A stretch of 43,509 nt of DNA from Hyphochytrium catenoides (taxonomy: Eukaryota > Sar > Hyphochytriomycetes > Hyphochytriales > Hyphochytriaceae): the NCBI GenBank assembly GCA_900088475.1, contig FLMG01001075.1:1-43509 (forward strand). The letters run 5' to 3'. The position numbers and the translations under genes were made by a program. Under the pieces are notes generated by a model, which saw only the letters and a list, made by a program, of their open reading frames with translations, searched no databases and was not told the DNA's origin. Positions 1 through 10,900 of this stretch are shown piece by piece; the stretch's first letter is position 1; each line of letters opens with the position of its first letter.

Positions 1-1548
1 AGCTTCTCCTAGCCATAGGCCGCTGTAGTGCCTTGGTGTACTAGATCTTGGCGATATACTCCTCGGTACCAAGGCAATAGCCAGATCTTCGCCCTTGGTC
101 TCTTCCATCCCAATAACTACAGGAGAACCTCCATGCGTTGTAGCTCTCTTCTAGCCACTTTCCTATCTCTCCAATGAACAGTCTCAACAGTCAATGGCGC
201 TCATCAACTCCTCCCCAGACGATGAGCATACAAAGCCGCATCGAAGGATGACCATCAGGTCATCAGGTCTCTCCTGGCTCCTACGAGTAGTGTCCTTCAT
301 CCTCTAAGCCATTGCCCAGTGAACAGGCCAAAGTGTTACGCTCAGAGAACTTATTCTGAACGCACACTCTTTGATAGGGCTTGATTCTTAATCTTGTTAG
401 GTAAAAGTAGAGTGGTTGTTTCACTGCTGTTGATGAAGCTTTTGATGAAGCTGGAAGATTTTAGAATTTAAGATTGATGAGTTATGATGATGAAGAGTTG
501 TTGTGTGATTGCTGCTACCAAGACCTCTGTGCTTGATGGGAAATGGCAGAGTGTCATCAGCTAGAGCTAAGTCTGAGCTTAACGAGCATTCCTGAGACCA
601 GGGCTCTAGATACGACGACGTGAGTTATCAAATACTATCGAAGCTAGAGAATACTACTGCAAGGAAAGTTCCTAGGCTGACTAGTAAGCTAAGCTGCTCG
701 GGCTATTACTACGGAGCTAAAGAGAAAGGTCGAAGGGCGAAGAGTGGGAAACAATCTAGAGAGGGATAGGAGTTGCGGTGTTGAGAGTTGAGGTCTTGAA
801 AGCTAGGCTGCGAACGTGAAGAAGGGCGGCGTCATGGTCTCTAGCAGCACTTCTTCTTCCACCAATAACAACAGCAATGAGAAGCTTGTTGTCATCAATG
901 TCCTTCAGAAGCATGAGTGTGTGTCACACAGGGGTCGAGCAGCTCATGAAATTAACTTTCACTCTGAGACCGAAATGTCTGGAATTTATTTTCATTCCCC
1001 CCCGCCAAAAGAGGCGGGATAGAACTCATGATCTTCATCTCCTGCCTGCAATAGCAATTAACTTCCTGCCATTGCCGATGATACCAAGTATCCATAATTC
1101 ATTTTCTGAGCGAGTGGAGAGCTGCATAGGGGATGTCAACTTCTCCCTCATCACTTCTTCCCTGGAACTAACTCTAAGCCCAGAGATTGAGGAACTAACT
1201 TCTAGTAGTACTTAGTATATACTGCCTGATCATCATCGACGATGGTGGTGCTTGGTGATGTTGATGATGCCCCTACTCAACAAACAGTAGTAGGAGAAAG
1301 CGGTGGTAACAGCGAAGAAGGTAAGGTGGGAGTGGCAGTCGTAATCAGTAAGCTGCAGTAATAGCTACTTACTTCTTAGTGTCTTCTACAAACAGCGGCT
1401 GAAGCAGAAGGGACCAATAAGCGGAAGAACGCCACATACTACTTTACTGAGCTGCCGACCAAGAAGACAAAAGGGAAGATAGAACGGGCATACTCGGTTC
1501 AAACCCTTTATAAAATCCCTGTTAACAGATATAGCTATGAGAATAAAT
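1..1548. other. Intergenic left edge, no supported gene
   Basis: No coding region is supported here. Short open frames occur (for example 816-1022 and 877-1215 on the plus strand), but none resembles a known family, joins across convincing splice sites or has domain-like composition. Around 430-460 there is a short imperfect direct repeat containing gatgaagct. Upstream exons of a gene lying outside the window cannot be excluded. Confidence 0.5.
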
Positions 1549-1714
1549 CCCTACATTCACACAGGGACACTGCCCAATCTTGTAAGACAGGCTTGATTCG
1601 AAGCCCACTTTCCGGCTCATTTGTACTGCAAAAGCCATAGAGTGAGCCCTCAAAAGTGGGCTTCGAGTTAGGCCTGTCTTTTAAACCTGAAGAATGTCCC
1701 TGTATGAATGTAGG
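1549..1714. repeat. Foldback inverted repeat, about 63-bp arms
   Basis: The left arm (1549-1611) and right arm (1653-1714) are imperfect reverse complements separated by about 40 bases. Matching blocks include CCTACATTCA, CAGGGACA, AGACAGGC and CGAAGCCCACTTT. Transcribed RNA or single-stranded DNA could fold into a long hairpin. A further partial copy of the CGAAGCCCAC motif lies at about 1752-1762 and GAGCCCACTTT at about 1827-1837, so the unit seems to have spread locally. It could be a MITE or foldback element, a solo terminal repeat pair, or a hairpin RNA locus. No transposase is linked to it and I see no clear target-site duplication. Confidence 0.7.
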
Positions 1715-2427
1715 GTGGGACACATATACAGAAAATCCCCATACAAAGCTCGAAGCCCACATTCTTGGGGGGTTGGTATAGGCCCTTAAACCCTATTAAG
1801 CCTAACATTGACCCCATTGGAAAAGAGCCCACTTTTTTTAGGCGGACGGCCTCCCTAGTGCAGCAGGCGAATCTTAGTGTAGAGAGCGTCGTTCAAGAAG
1901 TGGTCACTCGAGATGGAACAGCACCTTGGCTATGGTGGAAAGGATTATTAGTATTGCTCAGTTCTTTCAGGTGAAAGATTTCTGAGCCTTGTAAGAGGTC
2001 AGCTTCCTCTTGACCTTCTCTGCCTCTACGTCTCTTCTCTGACGCGATCAGACGGCAAGCACGCATAAGTGGACCGAGCGTGATTGTGGCCCGCATGTGG
2101 TCCGTCAATTCCGGCCATGATGTGTGACCTTGAAGCTCGAACATCATCATTACGCGTAACAACGCACACTAAGATTTGATAATCAAAGCTTTTGAAGCTC
2201 CTCTTGAAATCTTGAGATGAGGTTTTTTTTTGGCAGAGATCATCGGGAAAAGTGCCGCAGAGAATTAGGAGCTTTCCAGTTCATAACGTCCGTAGATTGA
2301 GCCCCTTTTCTTTGGGGGTTTGAGTCAAAGCTCGCTAACTGTGAACAGAGGATATTGTGCGGACTCTTCCTGGTCATTACTAGATTCAGCCTAAGTCTTT
2401 GGAGAGTCTAACACCGCAGCAGCCAAT
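1715..2427. other. Intergenic, upstream of PPME1
   Basis: This stretch holds the PPME1 promoter region by position, but no promoter motif is recognisable. A minus-strand open frame (1893-2162, 89 codons) has no family resemblance and no splice-linked partner, so it is not called as a gene. Confidence 0.4.
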
Positions 2428-4935
2428 ATGAACTTCAAGGTGCCCGGAGCCGGATCCGATCATGCGGCAATGCCGCCACCTGCGCCGACGCTTCAGCCGT
2501 TCGGTAGAGGACCATCAAGGCTCAGGTAGCCCTGCTACTTTATCCTATGTCTTGAAAAACAGAGCACTAATACTTGTTTGACTCTGGGTATCATCCTCCT
2601 TCGCCTACCTTTCCCGCTGCCCTTGCCCGACTTTGTTGCGTATACAGAGATTCTATGGTTGCGGGTTGGGAGTCCTACTTTGACCGTTCTGAAGACATAA
2701 ACTGTGGCGAGGATGTGGGTGACTTTTGCACTGATTGTCAGTGACTCCTCCTGCTTATAAAACGCTGTATGTACAGGCATTCCATGTGTACACTGCAGGA
2801 AACATAGGTCCCTATCTGCTCCTCTTACACGGTGGAGGGTACTCCGGCCTTTCATGGAGCTTGCTAGCAGTAAGAAATGAGGGGAAATGGCACCAAGGAG
2901 AGGATATAGACATCAACGCTTCTTATATTTCGTACCTTTGGCTCTGTGCAGGAGAATCTTAAGCAGCATTGCCGTGTGATAGCACCAGATCTTCGTGGCC
3001 ACGGTGCTGTCTCCTCGTCTTGTGATAACCTCCTTTATCAAGTTTCGTTGTTCTTATCCTTACTGAACAAACTCGGTCACGGCGGGTCTTTCTTCCCCGT
3101 CTAGCTCCCACTTCTCTTCCAATGTAGTTGCTTCCTCCTGGCTCTTTCTCACACCTCAAACTTTCTTTGACGATCTTATGTCCTTGCTTTCTTCTCATTG
3201 TGACAAGGCTTGACACGGACAAAGGATGAGTCAGATCTAAGCAGTGAACGGATGGTAGAAGATCTGCTCCTACTAATGGAGCAGATGGTCCAAGATCGCA
3301 GTGTTCCTATAGTCGTAGCCGGCCACAGGTGATGTCCTGCCTCCTTCCTCCCCTTCCCGCTGCTGGTCAATGCATCTCTTCAATACTCGCTTCTCCCACT
3401 TACCCATCGTTAAAACTTTCTTTCAAGCCCTGTGATCCATTGACCTTTATTTGGAGTTTAGTCTTTCTTCCTCTCACGGTCGGTCTTGTTCAACAGTATG
3501 GGGGGTGCCATTGCTATTCGTCTGGCGGCCTCTGGACAGCTTAAGGGACTAACGGGTCTGATAGTCCTCGACGTGGTGGAAGGGACGGCATTGGCTGCCC
3601 TCGAGCATATGCATGCCGTCTTGGCCAGGAGACCTAAGGAATTTGAGGCTGTCGAGGAAGCAGTTCGCTGGAGGTACAGAGCAGACGCTCACTACAATGT
3701 GGAGGAACCTTGAACCTGTTTCGCAATGTTCTTCTGCCATTCTTCCTGAAAGCCTTAAGCCGACCGCTCATGACTTTCCCCCAAACAGTCTAGCTTTCTG
3801 GTCCTTGTTGAGTCCATTGCTCTTCGTTGTACTACTGTTACCTCCGCTGAGGATACCCTTTCGACATACGTATGCCGACCGCTTCTTGATGTCGCCAATG
3901 AATAGCTTCGACTATCCTGCGACTTCGTCCCTCTATTGAAAGCATGTCTGCTAGCAAAGAGTACTTTCTGTCCCCTAGGTTCTCTCTCTGCAATGCTTTT
4001 GTTGGAGCAGGTACTATATGGGTGTCCTTTATCGCTGACTGCTATGAACCTTCTCCATCCGCAGTCTCGAGAGTGGGACAGTGCATAATCGTGACTCGGC
4101 TCGAGTATCTATTCCCTCCCAGCTGGTTCAAAGGGAGGACGGTGTATGGGTCTGGAGGACTAAGCTGGAAGCTAGCGCGCCACATTGGAGGGGTAAGATC
4201 TGGCTAAAAGTTTAGCTGCTCACGAGGCAATGGCTCTAACGGTCTCATCCACTCCGTCTATTTTGGTGGTCCTCCGTCAGGCTGGTTTGAGGGAATGTCT
4301 GAACAGTTCCTAGAAGTAAAAGTGCCGAAAATTCTGATGCTAGCGGGCACCGATCGGCTGGACACGGCGCTTATGAGAGGCCAGATGCAAGGAAAGTTCC
4401 AGCTTGAGATCGTGTATGGATCAGGTAAGAAGAGTGCTCAAGATTCTAACGGAAGACAAGGACGGGAAAGTCTAGATATCCTGCAAATGAGAGATAAGAT
4501 GTGGTCGAGCGGCGGGAAGACTTCATAGTGAGAGAGACTCAGCTAGAGAAAGCGAGGACTGAGTCGCCCAGCGCTACGGCCAGGGCCAGAGACCGGAATG
4601 TCTAGGCCTTGGCGAGTAATCGTTGAGGAGACACGAAGGGAATGGAGGACGTGTCGGCGTCAATGGAGGGCAGAGATTCATACGGAGAAGTACGCAGGAA
4701 CAGCAGGGAACTTGAGTCCCTTGAGAGAGAGCTAGGTTGTACTATACAGGATTTACAAGGAGGGGCTGACACCTTGCCTACGGCAGGCCACGTAATCCAT
4801 GAAGATAACCCCGGCAAGGCAGCTAGCGCTATCCTGCAGTTCCTTGGACGCTATGGGTTGATTGCATCCATCCCTTCTGAGGCCGACCACTTAGCAGCCA
4901 AGCTAGAGAGGGCGAGAAGAATGACCCCAAAATGA
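2428..4935 (+). CDS. PPME1: Protein phosphatase methylesterase 1 (PP2A demethylase), 9 exons
   Basis: Exons: 2428-2525, 2648-2714, 2777-2869, 2952-3003, 3208-3328, 3497-3673, 4065-4192, 4281-4424, 4787-4935. Phases join without a break to give 342 aa (human PPME1 has 386). The enzyme is an alpha/beta hydrolase that removes the methyl ester from the C-terminal leucine of the PP2A catalytic subunit. Seen in sequence: the oxyanion-side LLLLHGGG motif, the nucleophile elbow AGHSMGGAIAI (Ser144, split by the intron after 3328), the acid in LDVVEGTAL (Asp169) and the base in GHVIHED (His295). The 25-residue Ser-Asp spacing equals that of human S156/D181. The family segments WFEGMSEQFL, AGTDRLD and GQMQGKFQ are also present. 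The start is the first ATG of an exon whose donor phase fits exon 2. The acidic insert of animal PPME1 before the WR(T/I)KLE region is missing, which accounts for the shorter length. Confidence 0.96.
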
Positions 4936-4999
4936 GATGGACATGGAAGGAGGCTGAAGTCAAGAGCAGGCGTTCATCACAAGCGAAGCGACACTAATT
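4936..4999. other. 64-bp convergent intergenic gap
   Basis: The PPME1 stop ends at 4935 and the stop of the opposing ArfGAP-DENN gene begins at 5000. The two 3' untranslated regions must therefore overlap, or both be extremely short. No separate poly(A) signal can be assigned with confidence. Confidence 0.7.
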
Positions 5000-7900
5000 T
5001 TATTGAGCGCCGACGGTCATCACTTCTTCTCTTCTTTCTTCTCCCGCCTCCCTGTGGACGTTCGTCCCAGCCCCTTTTAGGCTATGCAGCTGCTTTAGGA
5101 GCCGCTTATTCTCCTCTTCCGCCCTCTGGAGCCGGTGGTTGAGGTCATGAATGGTTGCTAGATCTCTTCCGGGAGGCCGCAGTGGAGAGGAGCTGTTGGC
5201 GGAAAAGCCCTTCTTGGTACTGGACGCGGCCAGCATGAGATCTCTCTTCTTCTCCTCCATTTGTGACTCTTCTCTCCTGGCCTTCTGCTCAATAGACCAG
5301 GTAGATGCCCCGTGGAGCAGTTTAGCAAAAGGAGCAAGAGGCAGTGAGTTAAAGGACAGGAAAGAAGGAGACGAAAACAATCACTCGCTGAAAAGAGATA
5401 AGAGGCTTTAGGAGGAGTAGAGCCGTACCTGCAGAGAAAAGAAGCCAGCCGAGGCAGTGCTAGCAAGGTCGAAGAGGAGCCTTTCTCTTCTTCTCTGCTC
5501 GACCCACTGCGCAGGCTGCTCTCTCAGTGAGAGGAACGAGCTAACGACACTGCTTGAGACCTCAGCCTCTTCATACTCAGAGAATAGCTTAAGAACCAAG
5601 GTCCGCTTTTTTCTTCGGGCGGTCTGTGGAATACCTAACATTTGATAGTATTTGCCCTGCACCTCAGCGTCACATTGATCGAGCTGCTCATAGATTTTGC
5701 GCCTCTCAGCATCCAAGTGTTTCTCAAAATTAAGCTTCTTCATCGCAGCCAGGGTCGCTTGCTGAACAAAAAGAAAGAGAGAGAGAGCAAGGAGCGAACA
5801 AGAGTAAGAACCCACATATGTAGGCAAGGACACTTTGAGAGAGAACTTATGAGGCTGCAAATGACAAGGAGCCGGAGAGAGAGGCGTGCATAGAAAGGCG
5901 GTACCTCTAGCAATTTGCCTGCACTTGCACCTTCACCCTCCATAATCTCCGGGACCACAGCCAAAGAGGTACTGCGAGCTCTTTCCAAGGACTTGCGCGG
6001 AGATAATGTGGAAGAGGAGAGAGGACGCCCCTGGCTTTCCTTCCTCTTCTCTTCTGTCGACGTATCGGTGCCTGCCCTAGCCTCTTCTCTGTCTCTCTCT
6101 CCTCCGCCAGCAATCTTTCTAACTCTCCCTGCTTCTTCTCTGACTAGTGCATACGTGAAGAAGCTAAAGCCTGCAGAGCTTCTCCAAAAGCGTGCTCTGT
6201 AGCTTAGCGGCGTGTTGCATACTTTCCATAGCCCGAAAATGTCCTTCTTCAATTCTCTCACTGCTTCCTCTCTCTCTCTTCGACTCTTTTTCTCCGTCTG
6301 GTGGCCTCTGACTCGGCTTTGGATGCTAACTGCAGCCCTTCTGGAATGGCAAAAGGCCTTACGATGCCTTTGCCTTCGATGATGAGCCTACGAGAGACGA
6401 AAGAGTCATTGACTACTTTACGAAGGCGAGAGAACATTGACTAGAGCGAGGGATGGAAGAGAGTGAGGAAGAGTTCTGCTTCAGCAAATGTACGACGAAG
6501 AAGCGAGAGTACACGGCAGAGATAGAGTGAGAGAGCGAGAGAAAGAGCGAAAGAGACAAAGGAGAGAGGGCTAAGCATGAAATGAGAGTTGGCAACAAAC
6601 TGAAGAGAGTCCAGTCCCGACTTTATCGAATTAGAGGGTAGCGAAGGCTCCCACCTGCAGTAGAATCACTCCTCTTCGAAGCTTCTGATACCGAGCACGG
6701 AGGATGACCATAAGGAGGAAATTCTGTGTGACAACCATCGCTCTTCTTAACTTTCTTCCCTCTCTTCGCCGCCTCCACGCTCGAAAGGCTCGCTGGATCC
6801 GTCTCGCACAGTTATTTTCTAAGCCCTTCTTTTGCTTATAATGTATGTTCTAGGCAAAGGAAAGAGCAGTGGCAAAGAGAATGAGCGAGCGAGTGGGCAA
6901 GAGAGACATAGGGAGAGAAAAGAAGAGAGAACAGAAGAAAGAAAGAAAGGTAAAGTTCTCTTTCTCTTCTCCTTCTTCTGTCTTTTGCTCTTCCCCACTT
7001 ACGCTCTCTTGCGTCCATCACACTTTCCTGCATCCTCTTCCTCCCTCTCCTTTTCTCCCTCACTCTCTCTGTCTCTCTCTCTTGTGTCTCTCTATCTCTC
7101 TGCTTCCGGACAGTGCCAGCAGCTCCTGAACTCTTTCTGACTCTTGCTACCTTTTTCTGCGCTCTATACCACTTCTGAATGCTTCGTGCCGCTCTAGTCT
7201 TCTTCTGAAAGAGAGCCCTCTCTCTGTGCATGCGGTACATAGCCTGAATCTTTGTGACTAATCGCTTGGCCTCCTTCCAATTAACACGATGAAGAGAGGA
7301 GGCAGGGGAAGAGAATGACGTAGAAGGAACGCCTTGGACCTGCTTATACACCTAACATTGGAATGCATCCGTGAGGTGGCAATAGTAAGAGGGGGGAGAG
7401 AGACAGACAGACAGAGAGAGAAAGAGGCAGAGAGACAGAGATGGACAGAAGCGAGACTGAGAGAGAGAGTTGGAAGCAAGAAGCAAGGCTACTAAGACAG
7501 TGCCTTCCTTGCGGCTCTTGTAGCTCCATGACTGGTCCGCCTGTCTTTCTATGTACTTCCACCTGGTCGAACTTCTCTATTTTCCTTCTCTGACTCTTCC
7601 CCATTATCCACTCCCACTCCCCCCTGGCTCTGTCTTCTTGAAGCTTACCTGGCTCAACTCCTGCCTGGTGGGCAATCTCTGCTTCTCATCGCCTTTGAAC
7701 AGCTGGATGATGGCTGGAATTGGCCCATAAAGAGACGGCTTCAGCGTGGGAAACCTGTCATAGGAGAACTTGCTGACGCCTGAAGGCAGGTCTCTTGTCG
7801 AGGGCGGAGGGACCACGAAGGTCTCAGTAACATTATAAGAAGGATCGTCCAAGAACGGCGTCTCTTGCTTCCGACCAAATTTCTGGTTGCGATTCGCCTT

Positions 7901-10900
7901 GGCGATAATGGACTCCTCGAAGAATCGAACCTGAGATCAAAGAAGGCAGCGATGTGTGAGACAAAGCCCTCAGCAGGAACGACAGATGCAATCTATAGAA
8001 GAAAGAGAGACAGAGAGAGACAAAGAAAGAGAGAACTAGGGAATGGAATGGAGTGGTGCAGTATGGAGCTGGGGCAGTGGCACCTGTGGGTCTTCAGGGT
8101 AATAGACTCTCTCCTCATAAAAACGTTGGAAGAGCTGTGAGCTGAGAAACTTCGAGAGGAAAACGGAAGATTCTCCGTCGGTCCCAAGGTCTTTTAGAAA
8201 CCCTTCCTTGTCAAAGGTAGGCACATTCTTCGACGTAGGACCCGTCTTCGCGAGAAAGAGAGGGAAGTTAGCACAAAGCTAGTCTGACTCGATAGCAACC
8301 ACTACTACTCTTTCTTCTGCCGACTTCTCCTCAAGTTCCCAGCTCGCTTTATATCCATATTCCTCCTTGTCTCCTCTTCGCACGGGGCACTTAGCTCCCA
8401 CTCTCTTTCATATCTCTCTGTTCTACTCTGTCCTTTCTCTTTGTTCCATCGTTTTCGCTTCTGTCTTACTCTTCACGCTCACACACTCTCCTTATATCCG
8501 TATATATAGGTATCTGTCCCTCTTCCTTTCTTTTCCTAGTCTGAAGGCTCTTACCTCTCCTTTGGTGTGAAGAAAGTTCCTATAGTTCCTCAGAAAGCCT
8601 ATGAAGAAGCGGAAGAATGCTGCCCGGACTTCTCTCATGCTAAAGCCAGGCGACTCATTCATCCGGACGTCAGTAATGCTGTCCTTCTCGCCTCCACTAC
8701 TGCCTGGGCCTCCGTCTTTGCTGCTGTGGCTCTCACTGGAGAGGAAGGAAGACGAGGAGAAAGAGGGAATGTTCACCTCGCTTGTTCCCTTGCGAAAGAT
8801 ATTACTGGAGCTAATGCCTGACTTGCCTCGCTGCAGTCAAAGAACAGGAGAGTGTCAAGAAGGGAGAGAGAAAGAATGTGGAAGAAGGAAGAAAAGAAGA
8901 TTATATATAGAGAGAGAGAGCATGGTAGTCAATAGCAAAGGCTGGGCAGAGTTTGACTTGTATCTTCTTTCGACTTCTCAAGCTCTCCTTTGTGTTCTCT
9001 CTGTAATGGAAGCTAGCCGTCACAACCTCCTCTCCTGCAACCCTCTCTTACCTTACTGATGGCAGTATTGTCAAAGCTAACACTGGTCTCATGGCTCATC
9101 GTGATGCCCTGCTCAGATGAAAAACATTGGATTGGCTCTGTATCTTCATTGTCCGGGAAGGCCAGCTCCGCTTTGTAAATGGCAGGGCTTTGAGGGTTGA
9201 AGACGGCAGCATGATCATGAAGGCTCTGACGGAGCTTGGTAGCTTCTCGGGGAGGTAGAACAGGGAGAGACCGAGGCTGACAGAGGATTAGTTAAAGAAA
9301 GAAATGGCGAGAGAGAAAGAGAAGGAGAGAGAAAAAGAGAGGGACAGTGAGAGGGACAGGAAAAAAAGAGAAGTAATGGGAGGAAGATTGGGGAATAGAG
9401 TCACACTGAGCGGGAAGAGCTGCTCTGGAAAGGAAAAGAGAACTTGCTCTGGAAGCCGGGTGCTGCTTAAAAGAACAGAGAGAGAGAGTCTTACCCTTCC
9501 TGTCTCATCATCCACCCCCAGTCTCACGACATTCCGATCGAGGTCGACCACTACCAGGTTGCTCCCTCTCCCTCCTCCAGCGTCAGAGAGAGAGAAAGGG
9601 AGAGACTTCGAATTCAATCCAACGAAAAATGGTACAGGAGCATCCAGAAGGTCCAGGAGAGAGGAAGGAAGGATAGGGATGTACACTCCCTGCCAGACGA
9701 ATGGGAAAAGGAGAGACACAAGTGTCTCCATCACTGGCATCAGGAGGGCATAACGTCTGGAACAAATAACGACCTAGGGAAGGCGTGCGCGTATCAGAGA
9801 ATGTCAAAAAGTGGAGGAGCGGACAAAGAAAAGAGAGAGTAACAAAGAGAGAGTGAGAGAAAGAGAGACAAAGAGAGAGAAAGAGCGAGAGAAAGCACAA
9901 ATAAGAAAAGAGAGCGCGCGCGCGAGAGAGAGAGAGAGAGAGAAAAAGAGAGAAAAAGAGAGAAAAGTAGAGAGCAGGCAAGATTGGGGGAGAGAGAAGA
10001 GAAAGAGACAGAACAAATGGAAGGAGGGAGGCCTTGTCTCTTACCTTCTCCTCCTGCAGCAGACAAGAAACCACAGTCAAGATATTATCCAAGTCTAGCA
10101 GTTGGAAGAGAGCGCGCATCGACCAATCCACCATCGGCATCTTATTAGGAGCTGGGCGGCTGAGTGTGATGGTCCGGTCTGGCAAAGCATATTGAACCTG
10201 CGACAACAAGAGAAATAGCGAGGAAGAGACAGCGCGAGGCAAAGGGGCAGAGACATAGAAGAGAGAGAGAGAGACAGAGAGAGGGATGGGAGATGGAAGG
10301 GAGAAGAGAGAGAGGGGGAAGGAGAAGAGAGAGAGCCAGAAGAGGGGAGAGAGGGGGAAGCAAGCGACAGACACGCAGGGTCAGTTGCGTTCTTGAAAAG
10401 TGTGAACGGGCCAAGAGAGAGGAGGATAAAAGACACTATGAAATAAAGGAAGGTTAATTAGCAAAGGATTTCAACGACAGAGATCACAGCCAAGACGCAG
10501 ACTGCCGAGAGCGCACAGCGGGCAGAGGTACCTGTATGTGGCCTTGTGGAGGCAGGGGAACTTGGCAGCAGAAGTTGAGAATATAGCGCTCCAGCGGAAG
10601 CGGTGGGGAGGAGCGGCTTAAACGATAGATCTGAAGGGGCAGAGAAGAGAGCGCGCACAGTGAGACACTCTGAAGGTTAGCGCGTAGAGAGATTCAAGTT
10701 GAGAAGGAATGATGGAGGACGTACGTCTTAAGGGAGAAGACCCAAGAAGGGATATCAAAGGATGTGAGAACATCCCAAAGAAAAGGGAACCAGCCTCTCA
10801 GACATAGAGAAGAAATCAGACATAGAAAAGAAACAGCCAAGAGATAGGGAAGAAATACCGTGAGGAAAAGGAAGAGAAAGTCAGAGACAGGGAAAGACAG

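Noticed and set aside
1893-2162. 89-codon minus-strand frame upstream of PPME1
   Set aside because: It has some protein-like composition but no recognised domain, no splice partner and no evidence beyond being open.
5740-6387. Alternative frame ERIEEGHFRAMESMQ in the 6387-5905 exon
   Set aside because: It looks helical and protein-like, but hits a stop soon after and lacks a usable donor. The chosen frame carries the IQ motif AVSIQSRVRGH and joins both neighbours in phase.
9583-10374. 263-codon Ser/Leu-rich open frame on the minus strand
   Set aside because: It runs through the DENN exon 9773-9495 into a GA/CT intron. Length comes from the stop-poor repeat, and the DENN motifs are in a different frame of the same exon.
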